DNA of 64,000 nucleotides from Ridgeia piscesae (GCA_025642075.2 JAODUO010000955.1:98501-162500), one strand, 5' to 3'. Positions 13,023-27,445 are shown, counted from the first letter of the stretch. A program made the numbers and translations. Notes: generated by a model not told the origin, from the sequence alone.

Positions 13023-13104
13023 CGTCACCATATTGTATGATTTAATGTATTGGAAAATAATACACTAAAATGTTAACTGAATGCTATTTTTAATGAACAA
13101 AATA

Positions 13105-15683
13105 ACCGAATGTCGCGAAAGACGCGAGTTGATGATAGGTAAACACTCGGAGGTCAAGACGCGAATTGACGATACGTAAACATTCGGAGGTCAAGACGCG
13201 AGTTGATGATACGTAAACATTCGGAGGTCAAGACGCGAGTTGACGATACGTAAACACTCGGAGGTCAAGACGCGAGTTGATGATACGTAAACACTCGGAG
13301 GTCAAGACGCGACTTGATGATACGTAAACACTCGGAGGTCAAAACGCGACTTGATGATACGTAAACATTCGGAGGTCAAAACGCAAGTTGATGATACGTA
13401 AACACTCGGAGGTCAAGACCCGACTTGATGATACGTAAACACTCGGAGGTCAAGACGCGACTTGATGATACGTAAACACTCGGAAAGGTCAAGACCCGAA
13501 TTGATGATACGTAAACACTCGGAGGTCAAGACGCGAGTTGATGATACGTAAACACTCGGAGGTCAAGACGCGAGTTGATGATACGTAAACACTCGGAGGT
13601 CAAGACGCGAGTTGATGATACGTAAACACTCGGAGGTCAAGACGCGAGTTGATGATACGTAAACACTCGGAGGTCAAGACGCGAGTTGATGATACGTAAA
13701 CACTCGGAGGTCAAGACGCGAGTTGATGATACGTAAACACTCGGAGGTCAAGACGCGAGTTGACGATACGTAAACACTCGGAGGTCAAGACGCGAGTTGA
13801 CGATACGTAAACATTCGGAGGTCATGACGCGAGTTGATGATACGTAAACACTCGGAGGTCAGACGCGAGTTGACGATACGTAAACACTCGGAGGTCAAGA
13901 CGCGAGTTGACGATACGTAAACACTCGGAGGTCACGACGCGAGTTGACGATACGTAAACATTCGGAGGTCACGACGCGAGTTGACGATACGTGAACACTC
14001 GGAGGTCACGACGCGAGTTGACGATATGTGAACACTCGGAGGTCACGACGCGAGTTGACGATATGTGAACACTCGGAGGTCACGACGCAAGTTGACAATA
14101 TGTGAACACTCGGAGGTCACGACGCGAGTTGACGATATGTGAACACTCGGAGGTCACGACGCGAGTTGACGATATGTGAACACTCGGAGGTCACGACGCG
14201 AGTTGACGATATGTGAACACTCGGAGGTCACGACGCGAGTTGACGATATGTGAACACTCGGAGGTCACGACGCGAGTTGACGATATGTAATGGAGCACGA
14301 CCTCATGTGAACACGGAGTCACGACGCGAGTAGACGATATGTGAACACTCGGAGGTCACGACGCGAGTTGACGATATGTGAACACTCGGAGGTCACGACG
14401 CGAGTAGACGATATGTGAACACTCGGAGGTCACGACGCGAGTTGACGATACGTCAACACTCGGAGGTCAAGACGCGAGTTGATGATACGTAAACACTCGG
14501 AGGTCAAGACCCGAATTGATGATACGTAACACTCGGAGGTCAAGACGCGAGTTGACGATACGTAAACACTCGGAGGTCAAGACGCGAGTTGACGATACGT
14601 AAACACTCGGAGGTCAAGACGCGAGTTGACGATACGTAAACACTCGGAGGTCAAGACGCGAGTTGATGATACGTAAACACTCGGAGGTCAAGACGCGAGT
14701 TGATGATACGTAAACACTCGGAGGTCAAGACGCGACTTGATGATACGTAAACACTCGGAGGTCAAGACGCGAGTTGACGATACGTAAACACTCGGAGGTC
14801 AAGACGCGAGTTGATGATACGTAAACACTCGGAGGTCAAGACGCGAGTTGATGATACGTAAACACTCGGAGGTCAAGACGCGAGTTGATGATACGTAAAC
14901 ATTCGGAGGTCATGACGCGAGTTGATGATACGTAAACATTCGGAGGTCAAGACGCGAGTTGACGATACGTAAACACTCGGTGGCCACGACGCAAGTTGAC
15001 AATATGTGAACACTCGGCGGTCACGACGCGAGTTAACGATATGTGAACACTCGGAGGTCACAACGCGAGTTGACGATACGTGAACACTCGGAGGTCACGA
15101 CGCGAGTTGACAATATGTGAACACTCGGAGGTCACGACGCGAGTTGACGATATGTGAACACTCGGAGGTCACGACGCGAGTTGACGATATGTGAACACTC
15201 GGAGGTCACGACGCGAGTTGACGATATGTGAACACTCGGAGGTCACGACGCGAGTTGACGATATGTGAACACTCGGAGGTCACGACGCGAGTTGACGATA
15301 TGTGAACACTCGGAGGTCACGACGCGAGTAGACGATATGTGTGAACACTCGGAGGTCACGACGCGAGTAGACGATATGTGTGAACACTCGGAGGTCACGA
15401 CGCGAGTAGACGATATGTGTGAACACTCGGAGGTCACGACGCGAGTTGACGATATGTGAACACTCGGAGGTCACGACGCGAGTAGACGATATGTGAACAC
15501 TCGGAGGTCACGACGCGAGTTGACGATATGTGAACACTCGGAGGTCACGACGCGAGTAGACGATATGTGAACACTCGGAGGTCACGACGCGAGTAGACGA
15601 TATGTGAACACTCGGAGGTCACGACGCGAGTAGACGATATGTGAACACTCAGAGGTCACGACGCGAGTTGACGATATGTGAAC
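13105..15683. repeat. 37-bp satellite with two alternating subfamilies
   Basis: About 69 copies of a 37-bp unit (GACGCGAGTTGATGATACGT plus AAACACTCGGAGGTCAA). Subfamily A has GATGATACGTAAACAC and ends in GTCAA. Subfamily B has GACGATATGTGAACAC and ends in GTCAC. The order is A (13105 to about 13960), B (to about 14450), A (to about 14980), B (to the end). A 39-bp variant with an extra GT (GATATGTGTGAACAC) occurs three times in a row at 15335-15430. Small ORFs here are artefacts. Confidence 0.96.
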
Positions 15684-16029
15684 AGTAGGAAGCTACGTAT
15701 TTGAGGCACACACACGGATGTCACGACACTCGTTGAAGCTACACAAGGACGGTCATGATGCATTGGAAAATTCATGGTGGACGAAACTAGTATTGTCTTG
15801 GTGAGTAAATACGACGTGATATCACGTGACCGTTGAAGCTCCAGAAGGTTTCGCTAACGCGATCATTTAGCACTGTAACATGGTTACCAGAGATCAACGG
15901 TATTCATTGTAATTTTTAATATAAATCATCTAATCAATTGTAAATGTTACTATATATTGAGTGTTCTTGAGATATGCACCCGATGGATCTTCTACACGCA
16001 CGCCTCGTCTTCAAGGGAACGGTCCGATG

Positions 16030-18010
16030 ACATCTGCCTGAGCCACTGTACACAGTACCTCACCAATGGTTTCACAACTGCCTGAGAGACCGTACACAGT
16101 ACCTCACCAATGGCGTCACAACTGCCTGAGAGACCGTACACAATACATCACCAATGGCGTCACAACTGCCTAAGAGACCGTACACAGTACATCACCAATG
16201 GCGTCACAACTGCCTGAGAGACCGTACACAGTACCTCACCAATGGCGTCACAACTGCCTGAGAGACCGTACACAGTACATCAGCAATGGCGTCACAACTG
16301 CCTGAGAGACCGTACACAGTACCTCACAAATGGCGTCACAACTGCCTGAGAGACCGTACACAGTACATCAACAATGGCGTCACAACTGCCTGAGAGACCG
16401 TACACAGTACATCACCAATGGTTTCACAACTGCCTGAGAGATCGTACACAGTACATCACCAATGGCGTCATAACTGCCTGAGAGATCGTACACAGTACAT
16501 CACCAATGGTTTCACAACTGCCTGAGAGACCGTACACAGTACATCACCAATGGCGTCACAACTGCCTGAGAGACCGTACACAGTACCTCACCATTGGCGT
16601 CACAACTGCCTGAGAGACCGTACACAGTACATCACCAATGGTTTCATAACTGCCTGAGAGATTTACACAGTACATCACCAATGGCGTCATAACTGCCTGA
16701 GAGACCGTACACAGTACCTCACCAATGGCGTCACAACTGCCTGAGAGACCGTACACAGTACATCACCAATGGCATCACAACTGCCTGAGAGATCGTACAC
16801 AATACATCACCAATGGCGTCACAACTGCCTGAGAGATCGTACACAGTACCTCACCAATGGCGTCACAACTGCCTGAGAGATCGTACACAGTACATCACCA
16901 ATGGTTTCACAACTGCCTGAGAGACCGTACACAGTACCTCACCAATGGCGTCACAACTGCCTGAGAGATTGTACACAGTACATCACCAATGGCGTCACAA
17001 CTGCCTGAGAGACCGTACACAGTACCTCACAAATGGCGTCACAACTGCCTGAGAGACCGTACAAAGTACCTCATCAATGGCGTCACAACTGCCTGAGAAA
17101 CCGTACACAGTACCTCACAAATGGCGTCACAACTGCCTGAGAGACCTACAAAGTACCTCACCAATGGCGTCACAACTGCCTGAGAGACCGTACACAGTAC
17201 CTCACAAATGGCGTCACAACTGCCCGAGAGACCGTACACAGTACCTCACCAATGGAGTCACAACTGCCTGAGAGACCGTACACAGTACCTCACCAATGGC
17301 GTCACAACTGCCTGAGAGACCGTACACAGTACCTCACCAATGGCGTCATAACTGCCTGAGAGACCGTACACAGTACCTCACCAATGGCGTCACAACTGCC
17401 TGAGAGACCGTACACAGTACCTCACCAATGGCGTCACAACTGCCTGAGAGACCGTACACAGTACCTCACAAATGGCGTCACAACTGCCTGAGAGACCGTA
17501 CACAGTACCTCACCAATGTCGTCACAACTGCCTGAGAGACCGTACACAGTACCTCACCAATGTCGTCACAACTGCCTGAGAGACCGTACACAGTACCTCA
17601 CCAATGTCGTCACAACTGCCTGAGAGACCGTACACAGTACCTCACCAATGTCGTCACAACTGTTTGAGAGACCGTACACAGTACCTCACCAATGTCGTCA
17701 CAACTGCCTGAGAGACCGTACACAGTACCTCACCAATGTCGTCACAACTGCCTGAGAGACCGTACACAGTACCTCACCAATGTCGTCACAACTGCCTGAG
17801 AGACCGTACAAAGTACGTCCCCAGTGGCGTCTCGACTGCATGAAACGTTGTACACAGTACTTACTATCAATGGTGTAACAATTGCGTAAGAGATCATACA
17901 TAGTACTTCCCCAATGGTGTCTAACTGCCTAAGAGGTCATAGACAGTAATTTTCCAATGGTGTTCTCAGTTGCATGGGAGGTCGTGCACAGTACTTCCAC
18001 AGTGGTGTAT
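16030..18010. repeat. 44-bp minisatellite
   Basis: About 41 copies of a 44-bp unit containing GCCTGAGAGACCGTACACAG and TACCTCACCAATGGCGTCAC. Copies from about 17510 to 17800 share the variant AATGTCGTCAC, showing local homogenisation. The right edge (17810-18010) has four or five strongly diverged units, the expected ageing edge of an array. Confidence 0.95.
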
Positions 18011-18969
18011 TAACGGCTTGGGTCTATCTTGTTCAATGTCTCTAACAGTTATTCATCATTCATAGACAAACGGTTGTAGGTTAGACGCTTGTGTATACGA
18101 CTGTATACTTTGTCCGTGGTTTCTTTGCTAAGTAATCGAATAACGTATAATAATATCTTTACTTCGTGAAAGGTGACGTGCAAATATGTTTCACGTTTCA
18201 CGCACAAAAAGCCCTTCATCATAGCGCCTAACTCAAAACAGAGGTGGTTGCAATCAGGCGAAACCGTCCAGTTGTTTTCATAAAGCATTACGCACAACGA
18301 GTAGTCCAAACCATCACATTTGCTGCGACTGGTTTATGTCTGTTCTCGCGCGCCGAACCGGCTTGGCTACACCCGCTAATCGACGGTAGTATCTTTACAG
18401 GTTGCAACCTTCACATAATCGCTAGCTTGCGGCCGTCTTAATGGAATGCCTCCTGTTTCTTGGTTGTCTGGAATTTACTGTCAGATACAACTATCGAAAT
18501 CGGCTCACGACCAGTAGGCGTCAACACAGATAGAACCAGCGTTTGCAGTGTTGCTGGATGGTGTTTGTCATATCTGCCACATAGTGTATATGGTGTTCTG
18601 CGCGATTGTAATGCATTTTGAGGTTTTATAATGTAATACACCAGACGGTGATTTCCGCAGAGATGTATTGAATGTTAGTTGTAAATGCACAGTTGCAAGG
18701 ATGGTAGACCATAGACGTCCACATATAGTGTCGTTCCTATCCCCAAAAAGCGCGACCTGCCAGCCCGATTGATTTCGCCCAGTAGTGTTGACATACTACG
18801 TAATGAAGAGTTAGAAAACAAAATCCTCAAACCATGATCATGAATCGTGCAGTCAATCGTCGACATCCTCTGCCAATTGCATAAATATATCGGCCTGGGA
18901 GATAGGCGGAAGATACCGTTGTTACAGTTGCTAAACCTTGCACTCCTCATTTTGAGGAGAGGCCGAAAG
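18011..18969. other. unassigned spacer
   Basis: About 950 bp without a recognisable gene. A minus-strand frame of 86 codons (18049-18309) has no family I recognise and no splice context that supports it. Confidence 0.4.
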
Positions 18970-19440
18970 AGTTATGATCCGTGACATGAATCCTGGTTTT
19001 ACTACTCTGCAGCATCACTTGCTGTTTCGAAACACGTTTTGCTTGATGTTTTTGTGGGGACAGGTTCGTCTGAATAAAACCAAGTCTAGGGTAAAGGTTC
19101 TCTCCACTGGCCTATCCCAAGGGTGTGTCTCATCTCCCCTGTTGTTCATATTGTATGCACATGCCCGTAGGAGCATCCATTATAATAGAGGCAATAGGTA
19201 CTATATTTAATTATCAGATGACACAGCTTTTCTGAGGTTTTTATTTTGCGAACCGTTTGACCAGGGTCCTGCCTGAATGTAAAAAAACAAAGATATGTGC
19301 ATTGACTTTAGAAAAGACCCTCCATCCTGGATCGACACTGTCATCCACGACAACAATGTGAAGAGTAGAACAATTTCGCAACGACAGTAAACAATGGGTT
19401 GAGGTGGGACCGTCACTGCACTATCTAAGGAGACATCACT
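18970..19440 (+). mobile_element. reverse-transcriptase relic, LINE
   Basis: The plus strand reads VLSTGLSQGCVSSPLLFILY, matching RT motif B (TG.PQGCVLSPLLF.LY). About 80 bp on comes LSDDTAFL for the FADDT box, and then IDFRKDPPSWI, the downstream motif of Rex1/CR1-like RTs (IDFRK.P). Frames change between motifs and stops are present. No 5' or 3' end is visible. Confidence 0.75.
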
Positions 19441-19537
19441 ACAATGTTATCCAAGTTTTATAACTCGTATATTAAGAGTGTTTAAGTTTTTTTTGTCATT
19501 TTGGTCGAAAGTCCAATGAACTTATGGAATCACTCTG

Positions 19538-19600
19538 CATCCGCCGTCCGCCATCCGCCGTCCGCCATCCGCCGTCCGCCATCCGCTGTCCGCCGTTAGC
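19538..19600. repeat. 14-bp tandem repeat
   Basis: About four copies of CCGTCCGCCATCCG-type units. Confidence 0.85.
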
Positions 19601-19652
19601 TCTCAGATCTCAGAATTGAGAAACCGTTGAAGATCTGTTTTTCTTCAGATTT

Positions 19653-19655
<3 letters not shown>

Positions 19656-19722
<67 letters not shown>
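19656..19722. repeat. (TA)n microsatellite
   Basis: Perfect TA dinucleotide array of about 66 bp. Confidence 0.97.
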
Positions 19723-21212
<1,490 letters not shown>

Positions 21213-21249
21213 GAATATAAAAAGACAAGCATCCGAATGATAAACTATT

Positions 21250-21253
<4 letters not shown>

Positions 21254-21288
<35 letters not shown>
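21254..21288. repeat. (TA)n microsatellite
   Basis: TA array of about 34 bp, 45 bp after the (GT)n array. Confidence 0.95.
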
Positions 21289-21290
<2 letters not shown>

Positions 21291-21808
21291 CATCATTATG
21301 CTAAGTAGGTATCTGTCAGTGTGCTGCTTCCAATAAAACACCAGCATACACTAACAACTGTTCAACTATAAATACTGTGTTTGACTTGGGCTCCTGTTAC
21401 ACATTGGTTACCTACGGCAAATAGAAATATTGTGAGTTCTGATATAGCTCGATATCCAATCATTAGGATTGCATAAAGCGCTCTACACATTTCTCCCTGG
21501 CAGACCTGTTAAATTGAACACCATCTAGACTTATCTGTGAAGCATCCAGCCACGCTGCAATTAATGCGCGAATATTTTCATACACAACTAGCCAACATTA
21601 TCTAGTTACTCATTCATACAGCTGAATGAACTGGAACACTGTAGAGTGAAACAAACTTATCCAAGATTAGACACGGCAACATAAGAGTTTTCTTAGTCGA
21701 GAATCAGAAACCCCACGGCAAATAGATAATAATTATTTAAATTGGCAAAAACAGGAGAAGTATGTTTTCAATTTTTTCGTGGGACAGGTGACAGGACTGT
21801 TATATACA

Positions 21809-21810
<2 letters not shown>
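21289..21810. other. unassigned spacer
   Basis: About 520 bp without a supported gene or repeat. Confidence 0.4.
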
Positions 21811-21865
<55 letters not shown>

Positions 21866-21888
21866 TATATATATATATATATATATAT

Positions 21889-21946
<58 letters not shown>
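21811..21946. repeat. (TA)n microsatellite with interruptions
   Basis: TA array broken by TTTATATATTA and TTATG. Short CA/CATA-rich sequence (22018-22082) follows. Confidence 0.95.
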
Positions 21947-21948
<2 letters not shown>

Positions 21949-22084
21949 AAATATATTTCACATCGCAACATTATGGTTAATTGCTATGATGTCGTCGCTA
22001 GTCGAAAACCATACATACAGACATACACACATACACAATCACATACATAGTCACATGCACACACAAACACACGCATACACACAT

Positions 22085-23010
22085 AATTATCCTTTATGCC
22101 GATGATAAACACATTTACATTTCTTGTCTACTGATATGAATTGCTCATTGAATCACCATAATAAGTTAATTGTCTCAGTGCCATTTTCTACACGACGAGA
22201 GAGAGTAGTAAATAGGTAAAGCTGACAGAGTTTCTCACTATTGACACACGGAAAGAGCGTGAACAATCTAGGGCTTTTCCATACACTTCTCATGCGTCAG
22301 CTTTGCATGTTGCGAGTACACTTTCAACACAACATCTAGAAGTTACATTCGATGACAAGTTCTCTTTCACTCGGCACATTTCTCAAATATGTTGACATTA
22401 CTCTTTCATATCCGTGATTTACGACACATTCATCAGCATTTGATACATGGTTTCTTTGCAAAACCAAAAAAAACAACTGCGCTCGTTACTCGAATTTTGA
22501 ACTGTTAGAATTCCCTTTTCCCCTCAAAAAATATTGCCCTTAAAAGGATAAATTATCAAAATTACATTTGTTTTCAGAATTCTTTGGCAAGGGTTGTTAC
22601 TCGGTCTCTGGGGTTTCCCACGCTATGCCATTTCTGATGTCTTTATATTGGCTTCCTGTCTGATATCATGCATATTGTTTTTAATATATGCCATTACCTA
22701 CCATACATCACTTTTATGTAAACAACCAACATGTTTACATTCATTGCTTGTACCCTTTCTCCTGTAAGAAAACCTATCCAGCGTCGACCATGTATATCTG
22801 AGATAGTTTCCGTTTCTGCAGTCGGTACTAATAGTGGAAGCTTGTCTTGTCTCTGTAGCGACTCTTTGCAATGTGAACCCTCTTCGTGTTAGATCAGTTT
22901 CAAGTAGTGTGTCATTTTTCGCAATTCCGCCCTCAATAAAAACTTATATTTGTAATCTTGGTAACTCTTATAACTTTGATAATCTTATAGATCCGTAGCA
23001 TATTCTTCAG
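22085..23010 (+). mobile_element. L2/CR1-like LINE relic, RT 3' half
   Basis: The plus strand opens with YADD (22095-22110). LEVTFDDKFSFTRHIS follows, with LFHIRDLRHIHQHL in the next frame (compare L.V..D..LSF..HI and the YHIRDLRRIR motif). Then come QNSLARVVTRSLGF and GFLSDIMHIVFNI, matching QN.LARVV.RS and LHWLPV..RI.FKI of L2-like RTs. Frameshifts and stops are frequent. The 5' half is absent and the 3' limit is uncertain. Confidence 0.75.
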
Positions 23011-23681
23011 CGCGTTTCTTTGTGTTTTAATAGTTTAAATAACGTGTGCAGCCTGTTTATAAAATCAGTTCTTTTATAATCGTCTAATGGTTTTGGTCGT
23101 TACGTCTGGTAGATTACGGCTGAGATTTAACATGAACATATGAAACACGTACATTACGTTTGTTCTTTGCTCCGCAGCCTTTCCATAATACACCCTCATT
23201 GTTGGCAGCTTTATCTAGCTGCCTTTGATTGAATTTAGCTTTCCCATTTGCTGAATCGGTTTTTAGCTAAATCCTCATTTATCGATTCAGGTTAAATAAC
23301 GACATTTGTAGCGGATTCATTCGAGACTAATTACATAGTAGGTCTTCTAATTTTAGCAGAACATCATAAACAAGTTGTGTAAGAATAAATACTGGATAGG
23401 TTTTATTTTTTCGCGAAATTAATTTGAAACGTGAGGAATAGAAAAATGAAACTGGTGAACTTTAAATGTCACAGTGCTAACAAGAGTGGCGCAGGACGTT
23501 CCAGTATTATTCCTTTCAGTTTTAACAGCCAGTTGTCACATCTCCCTTTGCTTCTTACTTATAATTTGTACTACACAATTGCGTATTAAGTATTAATTAT
23601 TTAAGGCTTCCTTGTCAACCGTGTTAACTACCTTCTCGGCGCAAAATGTGTGTCTACTATATTTATATATTTTCTTTTCAG
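23011..23681. other. spacer and intron upstream of the channel exon
   Basis: AT-rich sequence with no gene seen. The last part is presumably intron of the gene whose final exon starts at 23682; a pyrimidine-rich stretch and TTTTCAG precede that exon. Confidence 0.5.
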
Positions 23682-24356
23682 TGCTCATTCAGTATCTGCC
23701 TGAAACGACCGGAAGACAACAAAGCAGCCGTGCAGAAGTACGCCGACGCCTGGTGGTCCCGCAGGTCGACATCATTCAAATGTTTCTACGACACGACCAA
23801 CTACCGCAGGGTGATCGAATCCAAACGACACACGAAGACACAGGTGATTCACTGTATGCTCTGGCCGTCTGTAATCATCGTCATTTGCGGAGCGATATTT
23901 ATGCGCATGGAAATGCACCGTCGCGGAGTGACGCTCTGCCAAGGGGCTCGGAAAAGTCGCGGGGATGGGTTAGCATATGGGGAAGTGACACGCGAGAAGG
24001 GTTATGGGAAATACACGGAAGAGAGGGACGTGAAACCTGATGCTCAATGTAGACTTATCGACAACTGTGGGCAAAGCTACACATCATCGGGCGGAGACGA
24101 ATGCAAACTAAACAGTCGTCGGAAAGAATCGCCCAAGTTGAATGCAACAACCGCCGCGAACGGAAGCGAACGAGCGAATCGTCACCGACACCAAACGCAG
24201 CCGCATCGCCATCATCCAACGAAACAGCGCATATCTGGAACTGACGATCCAGCCGAGAAGAACAGGAAGCCCCTGATGCTTCCATTAGTCAAGAAAAACA
24301 GTGCGAAAGGCCCGGAGCGCGGGGAAGGACAGAAAGGGGTTGAAACCCCAGTATGA
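23682..24356 (+). CDS. terminal exon of a Ca2+-activated K+ channel beta-subunit-like gene
   Basis: The exon (224 codons, stop TGA at 24354-24356) begins after a clear acceptor (TTTTCTTTTCAG) in phase 0. Residues 1-55 read as the end of an extracellular loop with paired cysteines (CSFSIC, later FKCFYD), followed by YRRVIESKRHTK. Residues 55-74 are a hydrophobic segment with CMLWPSVIIVICG. Cys-rich loop, FxCFYD, then a membrane segment opening with LWP is the layout of KCNMB-type auxiliary subunits, which tune gating of BK (Slo1) channels at the plasma membrane. It also resembles insect TipE-like subunits. After the membrane segment comes a hydrophilic, basic tail of about 145 residues rich in R, K, H, N and S, much longer than the short tails of vertebrate beta subunits. 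The first membrane segment and start codon would be upstream and are not visible. Family assignment is by pattern only. Confidence 0.65.
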   Translation, partial: CSFSICLKRPEDNKAAVQKYADAWWSRRSTSFKCFYDTTNYRRVIESKRHTKTQVIHCMLWPSVIIVICGAIFMRMEMHRRGVTLCQGARKSRGDGLAYGEVTREKGYGKYTEERDVKPDAQCRLIDNCGQSYTSSGGDECKLNSRRKESPKLNATTAANGSERANRHRHQTQPHRHHPTKQRISGTDDPAEKNRKPLMLPLVKKNSAKGPERGEGQKGVETPV

Positions 24357-24767
24357 CATTGTTTGGGCTGTGTCTGCGCAAGCAGACATATTGGTGCCAA
24401 CCCGCGCTTTAACAAAATGCGTTTGAATAACAAGGAATACATATGTGAAACACGACAATCAGCTAATTCATAGCAGAATAATGAAAGTCCACAACACTTA
24501 CAATACTGTAAGTTTCCTTATTATGACTGTAATGGCAACGTCCTAGTTGTTAAAAACGGATACTTTTCTCTCTAAAATATCGTATGTATCGTAAACGTCT
24601 TCGCTTTAGATAGAACGAGTCATTAGCATATTTCTTGATTTATTTTATTCGTACATGTTGTATCTACAAGAAGGCCTATATTTCCTGAAACGAACATAAA
24701 CAGTAAACCGATTTCGCATTGAATAACCTCTTAAATTTTCACGTAAATAATAATGGTTCTATTATTG
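24357..24767. other. probable 3' UTR and spacer
   Basis: AT-rich sequence after the channel stop codon, with no further ORF. No clear poly(A) signal was settled on. Confidence 0.35.
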
Positions 24768-24917
24768 ACGCATGCACGCACGCACCCACGCACGCACGCA
24801 CGCACCCACGCACGCACACCATACGACACAAAGACGTATACACGCACGAACGACGCACGCATGAACGCACGCGCGCACACACACACACACATGTGCACGC
24901 ACGCACGCACGCACGCC

Positions 24918-24979
<62 letters not shown>

Positions 24980-24990
24980 TACACACACAA
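24768..24990. repeat. (ACGC)n and (CA)n microsatellite
   Basis: ACGC/ACCC tetramers (24768-24815), a mixed stretch, then (CA)n to about 24990. ORFs here are artefacts. Confidence 0.95.
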
Positions 24991-25135
24991 TACCACCCAT
25001 AAGTAAATGATGGCGGTATCCCCGCTCAATTTCAATATGGCATAGCCTATAGCGACTTTGCTTTCTGATTTGTTTCTTTGACGAGACTGTCCCATAACGT
25101 CAATAATTATGAAGTATGCGCATATATCAAAGTGA

Positions 25136-25138
<3 letters not shown>

Positions 25139-25211
<73 letters not shown>

Positions 25212-25227
25212 AAATGTTAGAAGAGAC

Positions 25228-25289
<62 letters not shown>
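25139..25289. repeat. two (TA)n blocks in an inverted setting
   Basis: (TA)n at 25139-25208 and at 25229-25289 flank a 20-bp spacer. The second block is bordered by GACAGATATA and TATATCTGTC, so the arms can pair into a long hairpin. Confidence 0.95.
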
Positions 25290-25291
<2 letters not shown>

Positions 25292-27014
25292 GTCGACAAA
25301 CTAACATTTTTCGGCATTGTCTAAAATACCGAAAGCGACACGATTATTAGTTCGTTTACATCTTGTTTTAGGAATTATTATCGGGACGGGGAAATATTTT
25401 AACGCTAGAGCAACAGAGGTGTAAACGTTTAAAACTATCAAGATTGTCGGGACTGTGTTTTGATTGAGGCATAAACAAGCCGCGACATATTGGATACATC
25501 AACTGATGTATCCAGTAAGTCGTCGCTGGTTGCTTACGTTAAAATTATGCGCATGGCCTCTGTCAAACTTTGCATTTGCCAGCAGTGTTGATAACGGTTA
25601 TCTATGCGAATTACTACCAAAACACATCGATAACAAGAAGGCCAACTGCCAATGTAACAAAAGTGATCGCAACGCCACGAAATGTCGAATGTGTTGCGGG
25701 AAGAATTGTCGCCTACGTTACGCAGGCGCCGTGAGGTGGCTAACATTTTGAAGCGCCTCATTAAGGCCTGAACAAAAAATTAATGCTCTGCGTTTGTGAA
25801 AGTGATCACAATCAAAGTGACCGCCAGGGCGGCTTTACCCCAGAATAGAGTAGAAAGATGATAGGCTCTACGGCCGACTTTGAAATAACAAATTAAATAG
25901 GGATAACCGTGTTATTATTTTTATCTAATTTTTATTTTCTACTTTAAATTATTTGGTACATATATTTTATAACTTAATTTTGTTATCAATATTAATTGTT
26001 ATTATACACTAATGCCTGTGAGTTAATCCAAAACAGTGAAGCCATTTGACGGTTGTTCTGGTTCGAGCTGCTCTAGTTCGTTTACAGCTTGCTCTGGTTC
26101 GAGCAATGGCAATACGTAAGTTCCACCAGACTATCTTCTCGGCAAAGTGACGCAGCTGAGCGAGAGTCGGTTAAGTGAGACTAGAAGAATTATGTATCAA
26201 GTAAGTCGCGGTTTGCCTACGTCACAATTAAAGTTATGCGCTAGTCCCACACAATGGACACCAGACGGCGCTGTTAAGGTAACGTTACGTAGTCGAGGGC
26301 AAGAGTCGCCATTGTTCTGATCGACATTCCCGCATAAAAATATCATTTTTAATACATTATAAAATCATAAATTATTTGTCATAACGAAACTCTTTGGGAA
26401 TCACAATTTAAACACGATGGTATGTTTAAACGCATCACTCGTCTTTCGATGGCTTGACGGGGCGTTTGCTAGGGAATGGGTCACGTGATGGATAAGTCGA
26501 TTGTAAGGCCGACTTCTATTAATCTACTCTGGTTACTCCAAAGTAATATCCATTCTATGATCATTTACTCTGCGCACGCAATCCTACGTAAACGTAAGTA
26601 AACCAAATGGACAGCGACGATAGTGATCACGGACATAGACACCCTTACATAAATAAATTAAATAAAGTAATAACTTGATCAATGTGTACATTTTATCTTC
26701 TTTAAAAAATCATAGTCCATAGATTATGATGATTTAATAACTATGTATTTAAATGAATGTTTCATGTAATGATTCACCCATGTCTTGTGCAGTAGGGGCC
26801 AAAGTTTCTTATTGCATGTAATTGTTGATGACGTCAGTTACTCGAGTGAATCTTCTCTAAACCGTGATTTCATCGGGTAAGGGCCCTACAAATTCACCGT
26901 GCTAATCTAGGTCAAGAATGATCACGTGCAAAAGTGACCTTGGTTGTTCGATTGGTACTCGTTTTGTTCGGAATACTCACGTAACCGAATCGATGTGGAC
27001 GGTCAGGCGGTGGA
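25290..27014. other. spacer with two diverged copies of a short dispersed repeat
   Basis: No gene is supported. About 45 bp near 25506-25552 (ATGTATCCAGTAAGTCG, then GCTTACGTTAAAATTA, TGCGC) recurs near 26193-26240 (ATGTATCAAGTAAGTCG, then GCCTACGTCACAATTA, TGCGC), which marks an unnamed dispersed repeat. A 95-codon plus frame at 25464-25751 has a Cys-rich end (CQCNKSDRNATKCRMCCG) but no recognised family and no splice support. Confidence 0.4.
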
Positions 27015-27069
27015 CGTGACGTGACGTGACGTGACGTGACGTGACGTGACGTGACGTGACGTGACGTGA
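27015..27069. repeat. (GTGAC)n microsatellite
   Basis: Eleven perfect GTGAC pentamers, the same motif as at 3621-3678. Confidence 0.97.
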
Positions 27070-27445
27070 GCGGCAGACATGAGCAGCGACCGGTGGTAGA
27101 CCTACTGATGCAGCTACAATATCCCCTACTGCAGGACACAGTACAGACAGATGTCATTCTTCCCCCGGACCATCCCCGAATGGAACAGCCTGCCCCAGGA
27201 AATAGTGGCAGCCAAGTCCCTGGACTGTTTCAAGTCCAGGCTTGCTGCCCACCTGTAACCAGACAGACCACCCCTCCCCTTCCCCCTCCCCTCTTATTTC
27301 TTATGTCTACTACCCCCCATCTACTATGTCACACACCCTTTCACTACATTTCAGAAGTGTCTACTGCAACCTCCACAAATCAGCATAATCATCAAAACAT
27401 TGATGTTGGCTGATTAATAGAAGAAGAGAAGAAGAAGAAGATGCT
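27070..27445 (+). mobile_element. LINE 3' end (RT C-terminus, 3' UTR and tail)
   Basis: Plus strand reads QYRQMSFFPRTIPEWNSLPQ, then DCFKSRLAAHL and a stop (TAA, 27256-27258). This is the standard C-terminus of Jockey/CR1-like LINE polyproteins (FFPRTI.EWN.LP ... FKS.L). A 3' UTR of about 160 bp and an AGAAGAAG tail (27418-27441) follow. It is a 5'-truncated insertion whose 5' edge meets the (GTGAC)n array. Confidence 0.85.

Noticed and set aside
13105..18010. Regular repeats resembling a CRISPR array
   Set aside because: Units are contiguous with no unique spacers and no cas genes, and the genome is clearly eukaryotic.
25464..25751. 95-codon plus-strand ORF with Cys-rich end
   Set aside because: No family match, no splice context, and it overlaps a dispersed repeat copy.
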